A stretch of DNA of 64,000 nt from Gonium pectorale (GCA_001584585.1 LSYV01000009.1:1531990-1595989); one strand, 5' to 3'; positions 35,401-48,109 are shown, counted from the first letter of the stretch. The notes: a model not told the origin generated them from the sequence alone. A program made the numbers and translations.

Positions 35401-38400
35401 AGACCCTTCCCATTGTGCTTGGCGGGCTCCTTGCGAACCGTCGGTGTCATATCCTGTCTTTCCGTTCCAAGCCACCGGGACCTCAACCGGGACCTCAACC
35501 AAAAGGAACGCCGTGTGCGCCTCCACCCGATACATCGCCCCCCCTCGCGCGCCTCCCTGCGCACCTCTCCACCCAGCCCCACCCCCGCATCCCCCGCCAT
35601 CGGCTCACAGTTCAGGCAGCCTTCCCTGTCTGCCCTAATCCACTGCCACGCTGCCCCAGTAACCCCCTTCCCCACCTCGAAACCCCTCCTCCCCCCTCCT
35701 CCCTCCTGCCCACCCTCCCATCCCCTCGCTCTCACGCGCAATGGTGGGCCGGTGGTTGAGGTAGTTCTCCTGCACCAGCAACGGCACCAGGTCCATGTCC
35801 GCAAACACCAGCTCCATGCGGTCGCCCATGGACAGCAGCGCGCAGGCAGGCTCCAGCAGTTTGCGCCCGCACTCGAAGGGGCTCATGTCCGCGTCCTTGC
35901 TCGTGCCCAGCTTACCGCGAACCTGGGAGGGCGGGGGGTGGGAGAGGGCGGAGGCGGGGTAATGGAGAGATGGGGATGAGCGCAAGAAGGGAGGCGGAGG
36001 GGAGCAAACAGTCCGAGGCGGAGGGGAGGATGAGCAACAGAGTTGGGTGGGGTGCGGGAATGCCTAGCTTGCCGCGAACGTGGGCGGGTGGGGGGCGGGG
36101 GTGAGGCGAGGGGCTCGGTTGAAAAACAGGATTTTGCGGGGGTCCGGGGGGCGTGAACGCGAGGTTTAAGGCCCCCCGTGGTACGATTGGGGAGCAGAGT
36201 GTGTGTGGCTTTGCGTGGACGTGGCGTTGGCGGAGAGCCGGGATGGCACATGCAGGTATGTGTGGGTGGGGCGAAGGGTAAAGCAGGATGGATGGGGTGT
36301 CTCCGGCGGTGTGGGTGCTTGGAAAGTCAAAGGGAGAGTGGGTGGAGGACTGGGTTCGTAAGCTTGCAGGCCAGAAGCCGAGGGGGCTGAAAGCCGCTGC
36401 AAAACGCAAGTGGGCGCGACAGGTGGCGGAGGGCAGTCGCATCGTCAGTGACGTCAGTGACGCATGGGCAATGCGCCCCCAAAGCTGCACCGACGAGACC
36501 CCACGCGGCATCCCCGGACCCGAGCTGCGCCTCCACGGCGACGCGGGTCCAGGGGGCTGGGCGGCGCGCAACATCCGGAACACCTGCTCGCCCTCTTCCC
36601 TTCCCCCTACCCTCCTTCACAATGCGCCTAAAGCCACCCCCATGCCCATCCGCCGCGCCTCCCCGCCTCACCTCGTCAAAGCTGAGGGCCCGGGAGCGCA
36701 GCCGCACCATCTGCAGCTGCCCCAGGATGAGCCGCAGGTCGCCGCCCGCACCCGTCACCAGCGCGTCCATGGTGGCCTACGAGGAGCGGGGCCGGGGAGG
36801 GGGCATGGGGCCGGGGGGCGGGGCGTGGGGTAGGGGAGGGGGGCATGGGGCCAGGGGAGCGGGGCGTGGGGTAGGGGAGGGCCGGGGAGCGGGGGCGTGC
36901 GGTAGGGTACGAGGATGGGAACGGGGAGGCTCCGGAGCAGGCGTGGCAAGCAGGCGGAGGGCACAGGGTTAGATTTTCCGGATTTGGTGTACAGGGGTAA
37001 GGCAGTGGGGCCGCTCAACAGTATCCCAACACGCCGCCCCCGCAACACGTCGCCCCTTACACGCCTCCCTCCCCCACGCACCCCCCTCAACCACAATCTC
37101 ATTCATGTCGTCTTATGCCCCCGTCCCTGTCGTCCTCGTTATTCCCGTTCCCCCACCAACCCACCCACCCACGCACCTGATCCTCCAACCCACCCAGCCG
37201 CCTACCTGGTTAACTTGCAGCCCCTCCCGCTGGCAGATCTCGCTCATGCGCTTGGAGATCTGCTGCACCGTGGGCTTGCGGAACTCCAGCTCCAGGCAGT
37301 GGTTGCGCAGGCTCTTGAGCTTCTGGTTGTACTTGTCGTTGCAGATGCAGATGATGGGGATCTTGGAGCGCTTGATGGTGTCGATCAGGTCCTGGATGCC
37401 GCCGCGGTCGCCGCCTGCGCGAGGCAGGGGGGCGGGGCAGGAACCGGGTCGTAGCGCGTTTCGCCGAATCGTAATGAGGCGTAGGGGGGCGCGGGGCAGG
37501 GGGTTGTGGTGTCTACTCTGGGCTTCGACCCACATACACACGCACGCAGGGGCCGCATCGGGGGCTACGGTGGTGGTCGCCGCCGAACTAACATGCAGGG
37601 ACGTCCCCCCTTCGACTACCTCGGGAGCTGGGTCCTACAACGACATCATCACTTTCGCGCTTACGCCCGTCGTATGCGTTGTTCCTTTTCAAAACGCACG
37701 CAGAGGACATGGATTTGAGCACGCCGTTGTGCAGTCGTGTAGCGAGGGGCGACCCCCAGCACATGCGGCAAGTTCGGCGAGATGGGCTCGCAGCCGTCCA
37801 CTGCCCGGGAGAGCATTGTGCACAGCGTAACCGTGAAGGCAAGCGGCTGGGATGGGACAGCACGGCCGCAGCGCCGAGAAACCCCGTCCGTCCACCGCCG
37901 CGGGGACCCGGTGAGCACCCGTACCCCTTGCCCCCAGCACACCACCGCACCCACACATCCCGCCACGCGCACCCAGCACCCTCGCTCCCCGCGGCCCTTC
38001 CCTCCGCCCCTCCGCGGCCGCCTCTGTGCCCCTCGGCTGCTCTTCTTCGAGCCTCTCTCTTGGTTGCTGCCTCACGATCGGGAGGTACGCCGGGCGTGTC
38101 GCTTGGTCGCGATGACAATGCGGTGCCACACGTCGCCTACCGCTGCCCCACGAAAGACCGCCAACATGTTCCAACCCGCATGAATGCGACTCAGCGTGAC
38201 GCATCCCGACCCGTTCTACCTCCAGCCCCTGCCCCCCTCACCACTCATCCCGTCCACCTCGTCCATGATGAGCAGCTGCCTGCGCGGCCCCGCCGCCGCT
38301 GCCGCCGCCTTGCCGCCCGCGCCCATCGTGCCCATCATGCCCAGCGGCAGCGTGGTGTTGGAGACCATCTCCTTGATCACGTTGCTCTGCTTGCCCGCGA

Positions 38401-41400
38401 TGCCGTCCGACACCTTGCCGCTCTTGTTGCGCGTGTCGCTGGCGTTCATCTCAACCACCTCAAAGCTGCGGGAACCGGGGCGGGACGCGGGCGGAGAGAG
38501 GGGGCGGGGATGCGCTGACGGGGGAGGGGAGGGGGAGGGGAGAGGGCGGCTTGGGCAAAGTTATGGGAAGACGAGCTCAGGGTGAGGTGAGGTGAGGGGT
38601 GCGGGGGCAGCATGCGCGCCGCGCTCGCCCGCTTCGCTGCCACCCGCCGCCCGCCCATGCGCTGTCCGTGCCCGCAGGAACCCCATGCACACACCCGCAC
38701 TCGCACCCAACCGCGCGCCTCTCGCCCGCTGCTGCGCCCTATCGCGTGCGGGGCGTCGCCCCGCCCTCACAGGGCACGAAGCATGTCGGTGCATGCGCCC
38801 GCTGCGTCCATGCGGCCGCCCCCGCTGCAGCCCGCAACTCCATTGCTGCTCACCCCGCCTCCCGCGCCATGATGTGCGCCGCGCTGGTCTTGCCGATGCC
38901 GGGCGGGCCGCTGAGCAGGGCGGCCTTCTTGGTGAGGTCCTTGGGCTTGGAGCCGCCGCCCTTGGCCGTGGGGGGCGCAGCGCCGCGGAGGTGAACCTGG
39001 GGACGGGGACAGCGGAGGCGGCGGCGGTGGCGGGGGTGGCGGCAACGATGAGGGATCCCACCCAGTGGAGGCATACGACTACATACAGACGCCTCCTACC
39101 ATCTTACGCCCGAGCCCGGAACATTGTTCGGTGAGTTCCCTCTTTGCAGCGTGCAATTATCTCTAGCACTTAGATGGCTTGCAACCGAAATCATGGCGAG
39201 AGAGTCCTCAGCCGCCGCAGCCACAACGAGGAGGATACCGTGTCACCGCATTTACTCAAGTCCGCCGTCTGACTGGCCGGCGTCGTGCCACCCCTTTTGC
39301 TAGGGCTTGGCGGGGCGCTGAGCCCCTCCCCGCCCCGCAAACCCGTCCTTCACGCTCCCCTGCACCCCCGGCCCCTCCCCACCCACCCCCTCCCACGACT
39401 CGAGCCACTGCTTCAGGTTGGCCACCAGCGTGTTGTTCCCGACCAGCTCCACGCTGTTCTTCGGCTTGTATTTGTCCACCCACAGCTGGTTCAGCTGACC
39501 GCCGCTGCCGCCCGCGGCGCCACCGAGGCTAGCCGGCGGCGGAGCGGCGCGGGAGCCGCTGGGTCCTGCGCCTGTGCCTGCGCCTGCACCGGATCCAAAG
39601 AAGCCAGTAGCGGAGATGGCGGCGGGGCCGGCGCGAGAGGCCGCCTGTGAGGACGGCTGCGAGGGCTGGGAGCCAGCTGGCGGCTGCGAGGCCGGGGCCG
39701 CAGCGGGCGGGGGCTGGTCCTTTGGCGCGAAGGGCTCCGAGGCCCGGATCAGGGCGAAGAGGCCGTCCTCGTCGATGATCTTGGTGCCGTGCTGCTTGGC
39801 CTGGTGGGGGGCAGGGGTAACNNNNNNNNNNNNNNNNNNNNATACCGAGGTGGCGAGCTTGAGGTCGGAGCGGCGGCGACGGTCTTGGGGCGGTCTTGTC
39901 GTTGTTGTGGGCAGGAGTCAGTATGTAGTCTATTGCTCTGAAAATTTGTCATCAACGGGAAAACTACTGTCCCCAACAAATCAACCCGGGCGCAAGGGGA
40001 TAAACGCGCCGCAGGCGGGGCCCCGAAGGGCTCACGCCCGCCTGCGGAGCGGCGGGAGGGCTTGCATGCTACCCTCCCGCCGCGCACAAGGGTCCCAGTG
40101 AGCGTCGGTAGGATGGGAATGGGGGCGGGGCTGCGCGGCAGAGGTCGGAGAGGGTGGGGGCATGGGTGGGTGGGGTGGGCAAGGCGGGGGCGTTGCCGCA
40201 ACAGAATGCGGGGACGGGCTTGGCCATGCGCAGAGCGGCTGGACGAGCCCCGCCTTAAGTCTATCCGTATCCTGCATTCCCACAGCACTATCATACACAA
40301 CCAACGCACACACCCAACACTGTCTTGCATACATCTCCTAAATCAGGTAGAGACACCCAACGGAGCAGTCATGTCAGCATGCACTGCGCAGGCGCGTCCA
40401 CTCACCTCCCCACCAGCCCACCAGCCCGCCAATCGCCCGCTACCCTAGCTCTCCCATCCCCTTCCCCTCCCTGTCCCCCATCCCTGAAGCTTCTAACCCC
40501 GTCCCCGTCCCTGCTGCCAGCTCACTCTCCATCCCCACCGAGGCCCCCATCACCCCCCACCCCTGTGCCCCGCCCCCGCCCGGGCCTCACCCCGCGGTAC
40601 TTGCTCCGGCCGCAGTTGTGTCCCACCAGCAGGAAGGCCGTCCTGCCCGACACGCTCTGCGTCACCTTGCCGCCGTGCCGCCGGATGAGGGCGTCCGCGT
40701 CGGACCGCATCAGGCTGTCCAGCACACCCGACATTACAAAGGTGCGCCCCGTCAGGCAGTCGGGGTGGCCGCGCGGGACGTCCTGGTAGCGGGGGGGGGG
40801 TGAAAGAGACAAGGTTTGATGGAGAAACTGGACGCCAGCTGCTTTCGCCCGTGATAGCGGGGGGGGGCGCGGAGGAGGGAAAGGTTATGCGTAACAACGG
40901 GCTGTGCGTCAGCAGCAGCATACGTCCCGTCCCGGGGGAGGGGAGGGGGCGGAGGCGCGGGGTTGCGCAGCCCGTGGATAGGGACGGTGAGGTGCGGGGT
41001 GGGGGGTTGCGCGGGTGGGGGGCGCGGTAAGGGGGCGCGGGTGGGTGGGAGGAGTGAGAGACGGCGCGGATGACGGCGGAGAGGGGAGGAAGCGAGGGGA
41101 GCGGGGCGCAGGTTGTTGTGGAATGTAGGACCGGCAGTAGGTTCAAGCGCAAAAAAGAGGGGGACTGCAGGGTGCGCGCGGCTGGGCGGATGCACGGACG
41201 TGCGGGGTAGGACAGCCGCGGTGGACGTGGATGTATCCCAAGCATACTGGGTCTCGGCGCATCGTTTCCCGCGACTCCGAGCACCCGCTTCCGCACATTA
41301 GCCACTGACACTGCACGCGCTCACGACTGCGCCGCTCCCCAGTCCCCACCCACCGCAACCCGGCCCTCTCCCGCACCTTGTTGCCGTAGTTTGGCGGCTG

Positions 41401-43567
41401 GGCGGCGTCATTGCCGGCTGCGTCCGCGCCCTCCGCCATCAGGCTGAACTCTAGCTGCTCCTCGGCCGGCAGCTTGGCGGCCGCCTCGTTGACGGCCGCG
41501 ATGGCCGCCGCCGCGTTGGGGTCCATCGCAAACGAAGCCGGGCCGCTCTTCTTCTTGGCAGCCGCCGTCCCGGCGGCGCTCTTGCGGCTGCCCTTGCCGC
41601 CGCTGCCTTCGCCCGCCGCCGCGCCGTCAGCGGCAGGAGCGGGCCCGGCTCCGGCCTTGGCGGCCTTCTTGCCGCCGGAGCCGGTTGCGGCCGGCGCCTT
41701 GGCGGCCGGCGCCTATGGGGCAAAGCACAACTTAAGGCGGGAGCGCATGCTTGGTGTATTAGGCCACACCGCGGCCCGAGCTCCCTCTCGCCATGGACTA
41801 CGGGTGATCAGAACGGCAGTGGTAACGCTGCAGCCCCGATTATGCCTACCCTCGACCTCTCCCCGACCCCAGCAACGGGCGCAGCGCTACGGGACAGCAC
41901 ACCACAGGAGGCCGCTCCCGTGGGGAGGCTCCCGGGGTGTGCGCACAGCGCTCCCAGACTGCCGTACCTTGGGTGACGCCGCCGCCTTGGCGGGCGTCTT
42001 CTGGGAGGCGGGCTTGGCTGCGGCGGCCGGCGCCTTGGCCTTCTTCGGCTGGCGCTTGCCAGCCGCGCCCTTCACAAAATCGTCGCCGTCCTCCTCGTCC
42101 TCTACTTCCCCGCCGTCGTCGTCGCTCTCACTCTCCACGTCCTCCTGCACAGCAAGTTGGGCCGGCAGGATGCTCCTCCCTCTGCCTCGCTCCTCGCCAG
42201 AGTAACCACCCCACCATGTGTACCATGTGACTGCTGCCGTACGTACGTCCACGACCCACGACCCATCAATCGAGCCAACCCCGTCCCGAAGCGCGCGAGT
42301 GAGGAATGAGGAATGACCGCACATGGACCCACCACCCACCATGTACTCGTCGTCATCGTCCTCGGAGGACTCCTGCAGCACCACGTCCTGGTCATCGTCA
42401 TCGTCGTCATCCTGGATGACACGCCGCTTCTTGGCGGCCGGCGCCTTGCCGCCGCCGCCGCCGCGTCGAGCTCCTGCGGCCGCGCCCTTGCCGCCGCTGC
42501 CGCTGCAGCCGGGCGCCGCTTTGCCAGGAGACTTCCTGTCGTGGACGCCATCACGGGAGGAGTGGGGGCGTGTGGGGACGCGCTGCCATGCGTTGAAGCC
42601 TACCCCGCATGCCTTCCCCGGGCGCCTTTGGCTCATAGTGGCGCAATTGGAGATCCGAAAGCCCAAAAGGCGACGGCCAACCGGCTGAATAGCACAGAGC
42701 ACTGGTCGCAACCGCAGGGGCGCTCCTTCTTCCCCCCCTGCTGCGGCCAACCCGCTTCCTTGAGCCTCCGCCCTCCCCGGCAAGGGGCGAGCGTCATGCA
42801 CCGAGTCGGGAGACCCGAAACGGCAGAGCACTCCTTCCATACGGCCAAGGGGTTTCCTCCCGTAGCTCTCCTCCCGTGGTGTAAGGCGAGCGCCTCGCGT
42901 GTGGGTGAGTAATCGGCGGGGGATCCCGGCTGGGTCACCCCAAGAACCAACTTCGACACTTTCCCCACCCCGGCCCCGGCCGCCACTTGCCCGGCAGCCG
43001 CTCCCTTGGCGCCGGCGCCATCCAGCACAATCACGTCATCGTCATCGTCGTCATCATCGATCACGGCTGCCCGCTTCCTGGAAGCGGGCTTGGGCTCGGC
43101 TGGCTTTGTCGCTGCCGCCTTCGGCTGGGGCACAGCAGGCTTCGGTGCAGCTGGGGAAGCGGCGGCGGGAGGGGCAGCCGCGGCAGCTGGCGGCGCGGCC
43201 ACCGTCACTGGCTTCTCAACCTGCGATGAAGCGCGGGACGTGTCGGATGCTGTGCATTAGTGCGCAGTGGAGTGGAGCCAGGACGGTCGCACGCGTTCAC
43301 AAAAAAAGAGGTGTGCTCACCTTCGCAGCTTCCGCAGGTGCTTTACTGCTCGTGCCTGCAGGCGGCGCGTTGGGGTGGTGGGGGGTGGTGGGAATTCAGT
43401 CGGAGGAATAGTTGGTCTGGCAAGCTGCTGGTGCTGCGGGAACGCAGCCGTGGAAACGCTCCCACCACCGCACCTGGCTTGGTATCCTGCTTCTTGAAGA
43501 AGCTCCGGATGTCCTTTGCCGGAGGGGGCTTCGCGGGACTCGGCTCTGTCTTTCCCTGATAACTCAT
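32401..43567 (-). CDS. RFC1: Replication factor C subunit 1 (large clamp-loader subunit)
   Basis: Loads PCNA on primer-template junctions in the nucleus. Eighteen exons (minus): 43567-43474, 43355-43321, 43220 to about 42920, 42535-42340, 42144-41968, 41712-41377, 40782-40591, 39800-39387, 38996-38854, 38465-38242, 37414-37206, 36776-36672, 35922-35736, 35205-35001, 34523-34296, 33913-33806, 33489-33333, 32694-32401 (TGA); about 1,200 residues. Only the donor of exon 3 is unresolved. The N-terminal KDIRSFFKKQ resembles the PCNA-contacting DIRxFF box of RFC1. Acidic and Ala/Lys-rich spacers follow, then a BRCT domain (LTGRTFVMSGVLDSL, SKYRG, AKQHGTKIIDEDGL), Walker A GPPGIGKTSAA, ELNASD-like EMNASDTRNKSG, Walker B LLIMDEVDGM, DRGGIQDLI, and the RFC1 C-terminal domain (DLRLILGQLQ, MELVFADMDLVP, LDYIVDV). 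It ends in an RGG-rich tail. Confidence 0.95.
32891..33140. repeat. 34-bp minisatellite in the last RFC1 intron
   Basis: Unit begins gcggtcgatgtggcacaaca and has a 34-base period. Copies start at 32891, 32925, 32959, 32993, 33027, 33061 and 33095, with a diverged partial copy at 33129. The 33095 copy carries one substitution (gcggac). The array lies wholly in the intron between exons 17 and 18. Minus-strand open frames across it are artefacts of the repeat. Confidence 0.95.
36801..36880. repeat. G-rich 40-bp direct repeat in an RFC1 intron
   Basis: The string gggcatgggg begins at 36801 and 36841, and the following about 30 bases (many runs of four or more G) are nearly the same in both copies. 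The G runs could form quadruplexes on the plus strand. Confidence 0.75.
39822..39841. other. Assembly gap (20 N) in an RFC1 intron
   Basis: Twenty N bases, just upstream (on the minus strand) of the acceptor of the exon starting at 39800. Coding sequence on both sides, SKYRG before and AKQHGTKIIDEDG after, joins as in other RFC1 BRCT domains, so the gap costs no codons. Confidence 0.98.
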
Positions 43568-44084
43568 CCAACGCGCAGGGTGAGGGGGATCGATGAGCGC
43601 GAGGGGGAGACGCTACCCAGCGTGCACCACCGTGGCGCTCGAGCGCAGCACAGGTCTCACCATCGGGCTTAACTAGAATGAAGATGACACTGTAGTCGTG
43701 TTACTTTGATCCCATTAGGGCGTGACTGTACGTGGCTCAAAGCGTTGGGAAACGCCGATGCAATTGGCGGGAGTATGCTGTCGCCGCTCCTTAACTCGGT
43801 GTTCGGCTTAGAAGCTTTATACACCGCTGCCCCCTATTTGAGTGCCGATGTGACGGCGTGCGATCGCCCCCTGCCTCGAGGGTGCGTCGTGCGCTTTGGA
43901 ACGACCGTTGGATTTAGGTAGGACGACACACTCGGCCACAGGCACGAATGGGTTTCGCTACGCGCAAAGCATCGTCGCGGCAAAGCGTACGCATACAGAG
44001 CGATCCCGACGCTCCATCGTATCACTTCCGGGGCTCGACACGTCCACCGACGTTCGCTACTCCGTTTCGGGCCCACAAACGTTC
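43568..44084. promoter_or_regulatory. Divergent intergenic region, RFC1 (-) and PPME1 (+)
   Basis: 517 bases between two start codons on opposite strands, so a shared or back-to-back promoter is expected. No open frame or named motif is supported here. Confidence 0.4.
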
Positions 44085-46734
44085 ATGAGCGGGCTGCAAC
44101 ATGGACCCGGACCAGGTCCCGGAGGCAGCGGCGAGCTCAGTCCAGCGGACCAGCTCCGGAGAAAGGCAAAGGCGCAGCACATGTCCGGGGCTCCCCTAGC
44201 GCCACCGGCAACCGGGGGCCTCGGGACGCTCGGAGAGGAGGATGAGGGAGGTGTGGATGGCGTCAGTGCGGCGGCCCCATCGCCAGCCAGCGCGGCAATC
44301 CCGGCGGGCGTGTTCGCCGCGCCGCGGCCCCGAGGGAGCGTGTCTCTGCCCTCGTGGGGGGCGTACTGGGACAAGAAGCTTGAAGTGCATCTGCCGAGCA
44401 GGTGCGTCTAGGACGTCATGTTATGTCGCCACCACGCGCTTCATGGGTCGCTGCCTTGCCGTTCTGTTTGCGACTGAGCGAGTGACGGGCCATGCCGTCG
44501 GGATGATTGCGGCTCTGCTCACGGCCACCTGCCTGCTTTGGTCCGTGACACCCTCCACCCCTGGCCTTGGCGGGTGTACAACCTGTGACCTGCCTTCCCC
44601 GTTTCTGGTTCTCTTTTTTTTCTGCTTTGCCGGTGCAGCCCTAGGAAGTTCAGCGTCCGGCGGGAGGGCACCCCTTCTCTCACACTCCGCTCCTCACTGC
44701 CCTCGGCTGCTGTGTCGCCCCCCCCGCCCCCGGGTCAGGGGCGGCACCTTCAACGTGTACCTCGCGGGGCAGCAGGGTCCCGTCGTGTTCTGCGTGCACG
44801 GCGGCGGGTACAGCGGCCTCACCTGGTCGCTGGTGGCCCGCAAACTGAAGGACAAGTGAGCGGCCCCTAGTCGCTGGTGAAGCATGGAAAGCTGCAGAGA
44901 CCCGCTGGTGGCTGGCGGGGATGCGACCGCGCCGTTATCCGCCATCCTGACACAGCACATGAAGTACGGGCGGAACGGCGCATTACAGGGAAAGAGCGCT
45001 GCCTCGCATGAGGTGTCCAGCCCGGGCCTCGCTTCGGTCTGCACGCATTTTTTGAGCCCGGTTACATGTTTCGCTGCGTGATGACGGATGTCCCTGCCGC
45101 CCGACACCGCCCGATACCATGCCCCACAGGTACCGCGTGGTGGCTCCAGACATGCGAGGACACGGGCTGTCCAAAACGGACAACGACACGGATTTCTCCA
45201 AAGAGGCGCGTCCGCATGTGCTTGGCTGCGTCGTGCGCTGCTAGATGCAAAGGTCGCCCCGCCGTGTGTTTAAGGCCCACGGGAGGGTGTCGGGCCGGCA
45301 CCGCCACCGCGAGTGACTTACGCCCGCCGTCCGTGCTCGCCGCCCCCGACAGACCATGGCCGACGACATTGCAGCCATCTGGGAGCACCTGTTCAGCGGC
45401 AGCGGAGGCGGGGGAGGCGCCGCCACCGCGGACAGCGGCGGAGACGCCTCGAGTGCTGCCGGCGCCAGCCAGCAGGCCGCATCCGCTTCCCCTCCGCCGT
45501 CTGATGTGGCCCCCGCGGGCATCCTGGTCGGCCACAGCATGGGCGGCGGCCTGGTGGTGTGGGCGGCCGCTGCCAAGCGGATCCGGCGGCTGGAGGGCGT
45601 GGTGGTGATCGACGTGGTGGAGGGGACTGCGCTGTGTGAGTAGGGGCAAGAGGGTGGCCAAGCGCTCGCACAAACTGAGAAGCTACGGGCTGAGTGGGGG
45701 CGGGAACGAACGCAAAGGACACTGGGCAGCTCGCGTGGGGGTATGGAAGCTCGGCTGCAGGGCCGGCATGGGAGCGTGGGGGCCTGAGTGCGGGGCTGGG
45801 GACACGGGAGTTGCGCGCCTGCCTCTATGTCTGCACTGCCTCCAACTTCTGCGCACAGTCCTCCCTCTGTCACGCACACGTAACACTCGCCCCCCCCGCT
45901 CCGCCCCGCAGCTGCCCTGCCGCACATGATGAACGTGCTGGCCGGCCGGCCCGCGTCCTTCGGCTCGCTGGAGGAGGCGGTCACGTGGGCGGTGCGCAGC
46001 GGCCTGTCACGCAACCGGGAGGCCGCCGCCGTGTCCATGCCGGGGCAGCTGGTGCAGCAGCGGCCGGTGGGCGGGGAGGGCGAGGAGGCGGACAAGCCGG
46101 CGTCGGCAAGTGGGCGCTGGGTCTGGCGGACGCCCCTGGAGCTGAGCCGCCCGCATTGGGAGGGCTGGTACACGGGCCTCTCAGAGGCCTTTCTCCAGGT
46201 GCGGCGGAGGGTCCTTTCCGCCCGCTTACACGGGCGCTCAGTTCCCACCCGATAACTGACAATTGTTGCGGGCGCGCAAACTGGCAGTCCCCACCAACTG
46301 ACAGCTTTCTCGGCAGTCCGGACTCATGACCGAAGCCTGTTGTCTTTGGTGTTTCTTTTCACGCGAGCTGTGCTCAAGTGTGCTTGAGGCCGCGCGTCTC
46401 ACCTGCCCTGTGCTCGCTCAACCCTACCCCGCCGTCGGTTACACACCCGCAGCTGTCCTGCCCCAAGGCTCTGGTGCTTGCTGGCACGGACCGCCTGGAC
46501 CGGGCCCTGACCATCGGCCAGATGCAGGGCAAGTTCCAGCTTATCCTGATGCCCACCGCCGGTCATGCCATTCATGAGGACGAGCCGGAGCGGGCGGCCG
46601 AGCACCTGCTGGGGTTCCTGAAGCGCTTCCGGGTAGGCGAGCCCCCGCTGCAGTTCCCCAAGGCCCCCGCTGGCACGCGGCCGGTGCTGCCGGTGGTCGC
46701 CGGCCCGACGATTGGGGGACGCTCTCCGGCCTGA
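44085..46734 (+). CDS. PPME1: Protein phosphatase 2A methylesterase 1
   Basis: Alpha/beta-hydrolase that removes the C-terminal methyl ester from the PP2A catalytic subunit. Exons: 44085-44401, 44739-44855, 45130-45205, 45353-45635, 45912-46198, 46453-46734 (TGA); 453 residues with exact phases. Family motifs: GPVVFCVHGGGYSGLTWSLV, VVAPDMRGHG, the nucleophile elbow GHSMGGG, VVVIDVVEGTAL, VLAGTDRLDRALTIGQMQGK, and catalytic His in AGHAIHEDEP. Asp of LAGTDRLD is a likely acid. An insert of about 35 residues rich in Gly/Ala/Ser sits just before the nucleophile strand. The intron after 45205 begins GC (AAAGAG then GCGCGT); no GT donor keeps the frame. Confidence 0.95.
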
Positions 46735-47331
46735 TGTGGTCGTGCTTGACGAGTAGATGGCGGGTGACGGGAGGCGGCGAATATGGCTTGACGGGCGTTA
46801 CGAGCGCTTGCGGAGGCAGGAGCAGCGTGCGAGCGGACAGGTTGTGCGGGGTGGTACCCAGTGGGAAATGAGACGGTAGTGCCCTTCTCGGCGAAGTGAA
46901 CTTCGCCGGTGACGGACGAAGGCGCTGGTGACGGACGAGGCGCTGGTGGTGTTCACTGGGGCGGTTTCAGGAAGGGAGGTCAGCTTCAAGGCTGTGATGA
47001 TAGTGCCCGCACTTGAGGCCCAACTGTGACGCCGCGGAGGCCCTTGGCTGCTCGTGCCCTGGGGACGCAATGCCGGAAGTTTCTGCAGCTTCCTTCCATC
47101 GTATGCCCAAAATACATTTAATTTTCATGTGATGGTATCGGCTGTGTTACACGTTACACCGCTCAACTGCTACCCGATTGCCTTCGCCGTACCCTTACGC
47201 TTTATTTAGTGACGAGGACGCTACCCCATGTTCCAGTCACTTGCAACAACTGAAATCTAATTCTCACGCTGCTTACGGTTTTGTACGCTTCCTACGAGAC
47301 CTTTGACTGCCTTCACGGAAGAAGAAGCACC
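46735..47331. other. Intergenic, PPME1 3' region
   Basis: About 600 bases. Contains a small tandem duplication of ggtgacggacga(a)ggcgct near 46910-46950 and a short inverted repeat gaagtgaacttc near 46893. No TGTAA and no coding frame found. Confidence 0.45.
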
Positions 47332-48109
47332 ATGGCGTCCTCGAAGCTCCGTGCCACGGCTCCAGAGTTCGTGCCCCAAGCCACGTCTCACTTCTACTAT
47401 GGCTCTTACGATCCGGCCATCCACCTCGAGGTGGGACCTGGGGTTGCGACGGAAGTGTCGTCTGCTTCCGCGACGGGGTGCCTTTCCCATGAAGGCGCGC
47501 GTCCAGTTAATCTGCTGCTTTGCTCAGATCTGCAATTAGCTTTGGCTTGCCTGTCTTGGCCCGTCCCCTCGTCACTCGCTACAACCCTTGTTGGGACCCC
47601 CGCTTTTGCAACGTCAGATCCCCGTCGTGGGCCAACCTACTTTCTCTCCTTTCGGAAACTTGCAATTTTCCTCAGGAGGCGGTTACCTCCGAGGAGCTGG
47701 AGGAGCTCGAGGCGTGCGAAGAGTGGGTTCGCACGATGGCAGACCTCGATGAGATGGAGCGCGAGCACCTGATTGCCACGGCTCTCTCGTAAGTGCAAGG
47801 CAACGATATCTTACCAGAGGCTTTAGGGGGAGGGCTGCAGATGCACATCGAGGCCCTAACCCTTGCTACGGAATGTGCTTGAGTTTCGACATGCGAGTGT
47901 GTGGGTTGATCACATGATCCGCACCCACATAAGCACCAGCCCAACTCGGGACGGTCGGTGTCTCTCCCGTCGGCTCGAACCCTCCGTCCCGCCCTTGTAG
48001 GGAAGCCGAGCCATCCCAGATCTTGGAGGTGGAGATGCGGGCGATGGCAGTCGAAGCCGAGGAGGGGAAGCGCAAGGTTGAGCCTAAGCGCAAGGGCGGC
48101 AAGCACTGA
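47332..48109 (+). CDS. Small PAM2-motif protein, possible PABP interactor
   Basis: Exons 47332-47430, 47676-47788 and 48001-48109 (TGA) join in exact phase to a 106-residue protein. The first residues, SSKLRATAPEFVPQA, fit the PAM2 consensus (L-x-x-x-A-x-x-F-x-P), which binds the MLLE domain of cytoplasmic poly(A)-binding protein. An acidic, probably helical middle follows (SEELEELEACEEWVRTMADL, DEMEREHLIATAL), then a second acidic helix and a basic end (KRKVEPKRKGGKH). The layout, a PAM2 motif plus an acidic region, resembles PAIP2-like or plant CID/ERD15-like regulators of translation, but no full-length family match is claimed. The start is supported by the context ACCATGG. A TGTAA lies at 48699-48703. 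Confidence 0.75.
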
